From contig SLJD01000099.1 in NCBI GenBank assembly GCA_007135295.1, positions 1 to 8,423 of the forward strand: a stretch of DNA of 8,423 bases, written 5' to 3'. How positions within the stretch are numbered: position 1 is the first letter of the stretch; every line of letters starts with the position of its first letter. Below, piece after piece: positions 6,357 to 8,423 of this stretch. Below the pieces are notes generated by a model. It was not told the DNA's origin and searched no databases. It saw only the letters and a list, made by a program, of their open reading frames with translations. The translations under genes were made by a program, and so were the position numbers. Source of the DNA: Phycisphaerales bacterium. GTDB taxonomy: Bacteria; Planctomycetota; Phycisphaerae; Phycisphaerales; SM1A02.

Positions 6357-7499
6357 ATGACCGCTGAGCACGCCACACGTACCCGCGCCTCGATCACGTC
6401 GCTCAAGCGGGTGGTGATCAAGATCGGCAGCCGGTCGCTGATCAATGAGGACCATTCGCTTGACGAAGCGCAGTTGGCGGGACTGGTCGAGCAGATGGCG
6501 GAACTTCGCGCTGCCGGCCGGGAAGTGATCTGCGTGTCGTCCGGGGCGGTGGCGGCAGGGCTTCGGGACCTGGGCCTTTCCAGACGGCCTCGCGACCTGC
6601 CTTCGCTGCAGGCGGCGGCGTCGATCGGGCAGGCGCGGCTGATCGAGCTGTATCGCGCGCGGTTCGCGGATCACGGCCTGTCGATCGGGCAGGTGCTGCT
6701 CACGCACGCGGACCTGCGCTCACGAGAGCGGCATCTCAACGCGCGGAACACGTTCAGCCGGCTGATGCGCAGCGGCATCGTGCCGATCGTCAACGAGAAC
6801 GATACGGTCGCAGTCGATGAGATCCGAGTCGGGGACAACGACCGGCTGTCGGCTCTCGTGGCGCTGCTCGCCCGGGCCGACGGGCTGATTCTGCTCACGA
6901 GCGTCGACGGGTTCATGACCGGCCCGCCCGGCGACGCCGATACGCGCGTGCTCGACCGCGTCGAGCGCATCACGCCGGAGATTCGCGCGCTGGCCGGCGA
7001 TTCGGATGCGGACCTCGCGACAGGGGGCATGCGGACGAAGCTCGAAGCCGTGGAGATGGTCACGCGGGCCGGCGAGCATGCGGTGATCGCCAACGCCCGC
7101 GAGCCGGGCATTCTGAAGAAACTGTTCAGCGGCGAGTCGGTCGGGACGCGGTTCGACGGCCGGCCGATGCGACTGCGCGGTCGGCAGCGGTGGATCGCGT
7201 ACTTCGATCGCCCGCAGGGGGCTCTGCGCCTAGACGAGGGCGCATCGCGGGCGGTGCGCGATCATGGGGCCTCGCTGCTGCCAATCGGCATTACCGCCGT
7301 CGAAGGCGCGTTTCATCGCGGCTCGCCGGTGCGGCTGATTGATGAACGCGGTAACGAGATCGGCCGCGGGCTTGTGAACTACCCGGCTGAAGACGTCGCA
7401 CGCATCCGTGGCCTGGCGTCAGAGCGCATCGCAGATGCGCTCGGCGTCTGTGAGTATGAAGAGGTCGTCCACCGCGACAATCTCGTCATGACTGCGTGA
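6357..7499 (+). CDS. proB: Glutamate 5-kinase with C-terminal PUA domain
   Basis: The first and normally rate-limiting step of proline synthesis: ATP-dependent phosphorylation of glutamate, usually feedback-inhibited by proline. It has 380 residues (E. coli 367). The amino-acid kinase domain (about 16-262) shows LKRVVIKIGSRSL (16-28), the glycine-rich VSSGAVAAGL (60-69), IVPIVNENDTVAVDEIRVGDND (141-162), GLILLTSVDGF (176-186) and TGGMRTKLEAVEM (222-234). A PUA domain follows (about 276-355), beginning RQRWIAYFDRPQGALRLDEGA and containing GITAVEGAFHRGSPVRLI. The full two-domain form suggests normal regulation by proline. The start lacks a Shine-Dalgarno; the 15 extra residues before LKRVV suit other family members. 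It is divergent from proA rather than in a proBA operon. Its last four codons and stop overlap the 3' end of the convergent methyltransferase gene by 14 bases. Confidence 0.97.
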   Translation: MTAEHATRTRASITSLKRVVIKIGSRSLINEDHSLDEAQLAGLVEQMAELRAAGREVICVSSGAVAAGLRDLGLSRRPRDLPSLQAAASIGQARLIELYRARFADHGLSIGQVLLTHADLRSRERHLNARNTFSRLMRSGIVPIVNENDTVAVDEIRVGDNDRLSALVALLARADGLILLTSVDGFMTGPPGDADTRVLDRVERITPEIRALAGDSDADLATGGMRTKLEAVEMVTRAGEHAVIANAREPGILKKLFSGESVGTRFDGRPMRLRGRQRWIAYFDRPQGALRLDEGASRAVRDHGASLLPIGITAVEGAFHRGSPVRLIDERGNEIGRGLVNYPAEDVARIRGLASERIADALGVCEYEEVVHRDNLVMTA

Positions 7500-8334
7500 T
7501 GCGTTCCCCGGCGGACTCCGGCGGCGGAGCGACGTTCGGTCGATACTGCTTTTCCGCAACGTGGATGAAGAAGTCCGGCGCGTCGCGTCCTTCACTCATG
7601 TTCTCGTGCGTCGTGATCGTTTGAAACCCCGCTTCGGCGAGCAGGCGGCGGGTTTCATCGCGGCGGATCGGACACGTGTTCAGGGTATAGGTCGAGCCGT
7701 CGGGCAGGCGGTATTGAATCCGCACGAGTTCGTCGTCAATGCGAACCGGCTGCACTTCCACGTTCCGGCCGCCGTAGTCGTACCACTGTACCGCGCCGGC
7801 TGAGCGGTCGAGCACCGCATCGTAATTGCGGTGGTCGAGGACCAGAACGCCGTCGTGCTCCAGGGCGGCATGGAATTCGGCGAGGGCCCGGCGCCGGTCG
7901 TGCTGGGTGAACAGGTGAGGGAACGAGTTGCCGAGGCAGATCACCGCGTCATACGTGCTGAAGACATCGCGCGTCAGCCATCGCCAGTCCGCCTGGATGG
8001 TGCGGAGTATGTAGTCGTGGGCTTTGGCATTCTCGAACGCGCGGGCGAGCATGTGAAGACTGCCGTCGGCGCTCGTGACGTCAAAGCCGGCCTCGACCAG
8101 TCGAATCGAATGGAAGCCGGTCCCCGTGGCCACGTCGAGAACACACCTCGCGCCGTGTTCGTGCAGAACCCGGATGAACAGGTCTGACTCCGCGGCGGCG
8201 CGGCGATCCCAGTCGATGCATTCGTCCCACTTTTCGACGAACGCTTCGACGTACTCCTGGAGATAATGACCGGTCGTCCGCTCATCGGGTGGGGCCGGGC
8301 CGAACGACGTGCGATCCGTGCTCGTCTCGGGCAT
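7486..8334 (-). CDS. gsmt: Glycine/sarcosine N-methyltransferase (betaine synthesis)
   Basis: A SAM-dependent class I methyltransferase of 282 residues. Motif I is VLDVATGTGFHSI (65-77), with the acidic residue ending strand two in TSADGS (Asp90). Segments recalled from glycine/sarcosine methyltransferases of Halorhodospira and Aphanothece match nearly along the whole chain: EYVEAFVEKWDECIDWDRRA (27-46), QADWRWLTRD (114-123), ICLGNSFPHLF (132-142), LDHRNYDAVLD (166-176), and C-terminal PDFFIHVAEKQYR. Arg169 in DHRNYD corresponds to the arginine reported as critical in the Aphanothece enzyme (from memory). Known family members convert glycine to sarcosine and dimethylglycine; a second enzyme (SDMT) makes betaine and is not in this window. 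The last 18 or so residues are an unconserved tail. The gene overlaps proB by 14 bases at the 3' ends, and no Shine-Dalgarno is seen. A generic small-molecule methyltransferase is the fallback call. Confidence 0.87.
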   Translation of the reverse strand: MPETSTDRTSFGPAPPDERTTGHYLQEYVEAFVEKWDECIDWDRRAAAESDLFIRVLHEHGARCVLDVATGTGFHSIRLVEAGFDVTSADGSLHMLARAFENAKAHDYILRTIQADWRWLTRDVFSTYDAVICLGNSFPHLFTQHDRRRALAEFHAALEHDGVLVLDHRNYDAVLDRSAGAVQWYDYGGRNVEVQPVRIDDELVRIQYRLPDGSTYTLNTCPIRRDETRRLLAEAGFQTITTHENMSEGRDAPDFFIHVAEKQYRPNVAPPPESAGERITQS

Positions 8335-8357
8335 GGCAAACGCTTTCGAAGGGGCGA

Positions 8358-8371
8358 ATGCGGAACCGCAT
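8358..8371. promoter_or_regulatory. 14-base dyad upstream of the methyltransferase gene
   Basis: ATGCGG-AA-CCGCAT is a perfect inverted repeat (two 6-base arms, two-base centre), 23 bases upstream of the methyltransferase start codon at 8334. That position and size suit an operator for a dimeric repressor, possibly one controlling betaine synthesis. A 7-base piece (GAATGCG at 8357-8362 and its flank) also recurs inverted near 8408-8414. No regulator is known from this window and no good promoter is visible, so this is only a candidate. Confidence 0.3.
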
Positions 8372-8423
8372 CAAGATCGGACGTTGTGACAGGAACGTGT
8401 CCAGACGCATTCCGCGTCGCCGG

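Noticed and set aside
6218..6445. ProA extended upstream by up to 76 codons, overlapping proB
   Set aside because: Low-complexity Thr/Ala-rich sequence unlike ProA, and it would overlap about 30 codons of proB on the other strand. Starts at 6217 or 6241 give the normal length.

Overview
The window is GC-rich (roughly two thirds G+C by eye) bacterial chromosome with tightly packed genes. It most resembles a planctomycete, possibly of the Phycisphaerae type and marine or halotolerant. That placement is inference. It rests on the secreted terpene-cyclase-like toroid protein with a tail segment typical of planctomycete paralogues, on the missing Shine-Dalgarno sites before several genes, on a large translation gene cluster cut off after nusG, and on a glycine/sarcosine methyltransferase. 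No 16S rRNA is present to settle it. I see no mobile element, CRISPR array, phage gene or integration site.

Layout. (1) 25-1479 (+): exported protein with prenyltransferase/squalene-oxidase-like repeats. (2) 1480-1757: 278 bases without a gene, holding a GC hairpin (1587-1616), a plausible promoter (1654-1681), a terminator-shaped hairpin with a T run (1691-1714) and short direct repeats. (3) 1758-4890 (+): a translation/transcription/secretion cluster in one direction: tRNA-Thr(GGT), tuf (EF-Tu), rpmG (L33), tRNA-Trp(CCA), secE, nusG. This is the widely conserved tuf-trnW-secE-nusG order, but rplK does not follow. (4) 4940-6217 (-): proA, convergent with nusG. (5) 6357-7499 (+): proB, divergent from proA across a 139-base shared control region. 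(6) 7486-8334 (-): a glycine/sarcosine N-methyltransferase that overlaps the 3' end of proB tail to tail by 14 bases. (7) 8335-8423: upstream region of that gene, with a 14-base dyad.

How the genes work together. The central cluster supplies elongation factor, a ribosomal protein, two tRNAs, the SecE subunit of the Sec translocon and the NusG transcription factor, probably from one transcript that RNase P and RNase Z cut at the tRNAs. ProB and ProA carry out successive steps from glutamate to glutamate semialdehyde, the precursor of proline. The methyltransferase makes sarcosine and dimethylglycine from glycine on the way to glycine betaine. Proline and betaine are both compatible solutes, so the right half may be an osmoadaptation neighbourhood, although the genes are not in one operon.

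Nothing here amounts to a clearly undescribed system. The points most worth a second look are the betaine/proline neighbourhood, the repeat-bearing N-terminal extension of NusG, the half-lost zinc ribbon of L33, and the conflicting promoter/terminator signals ahead of the tRNA-Thr/tuf cluster.
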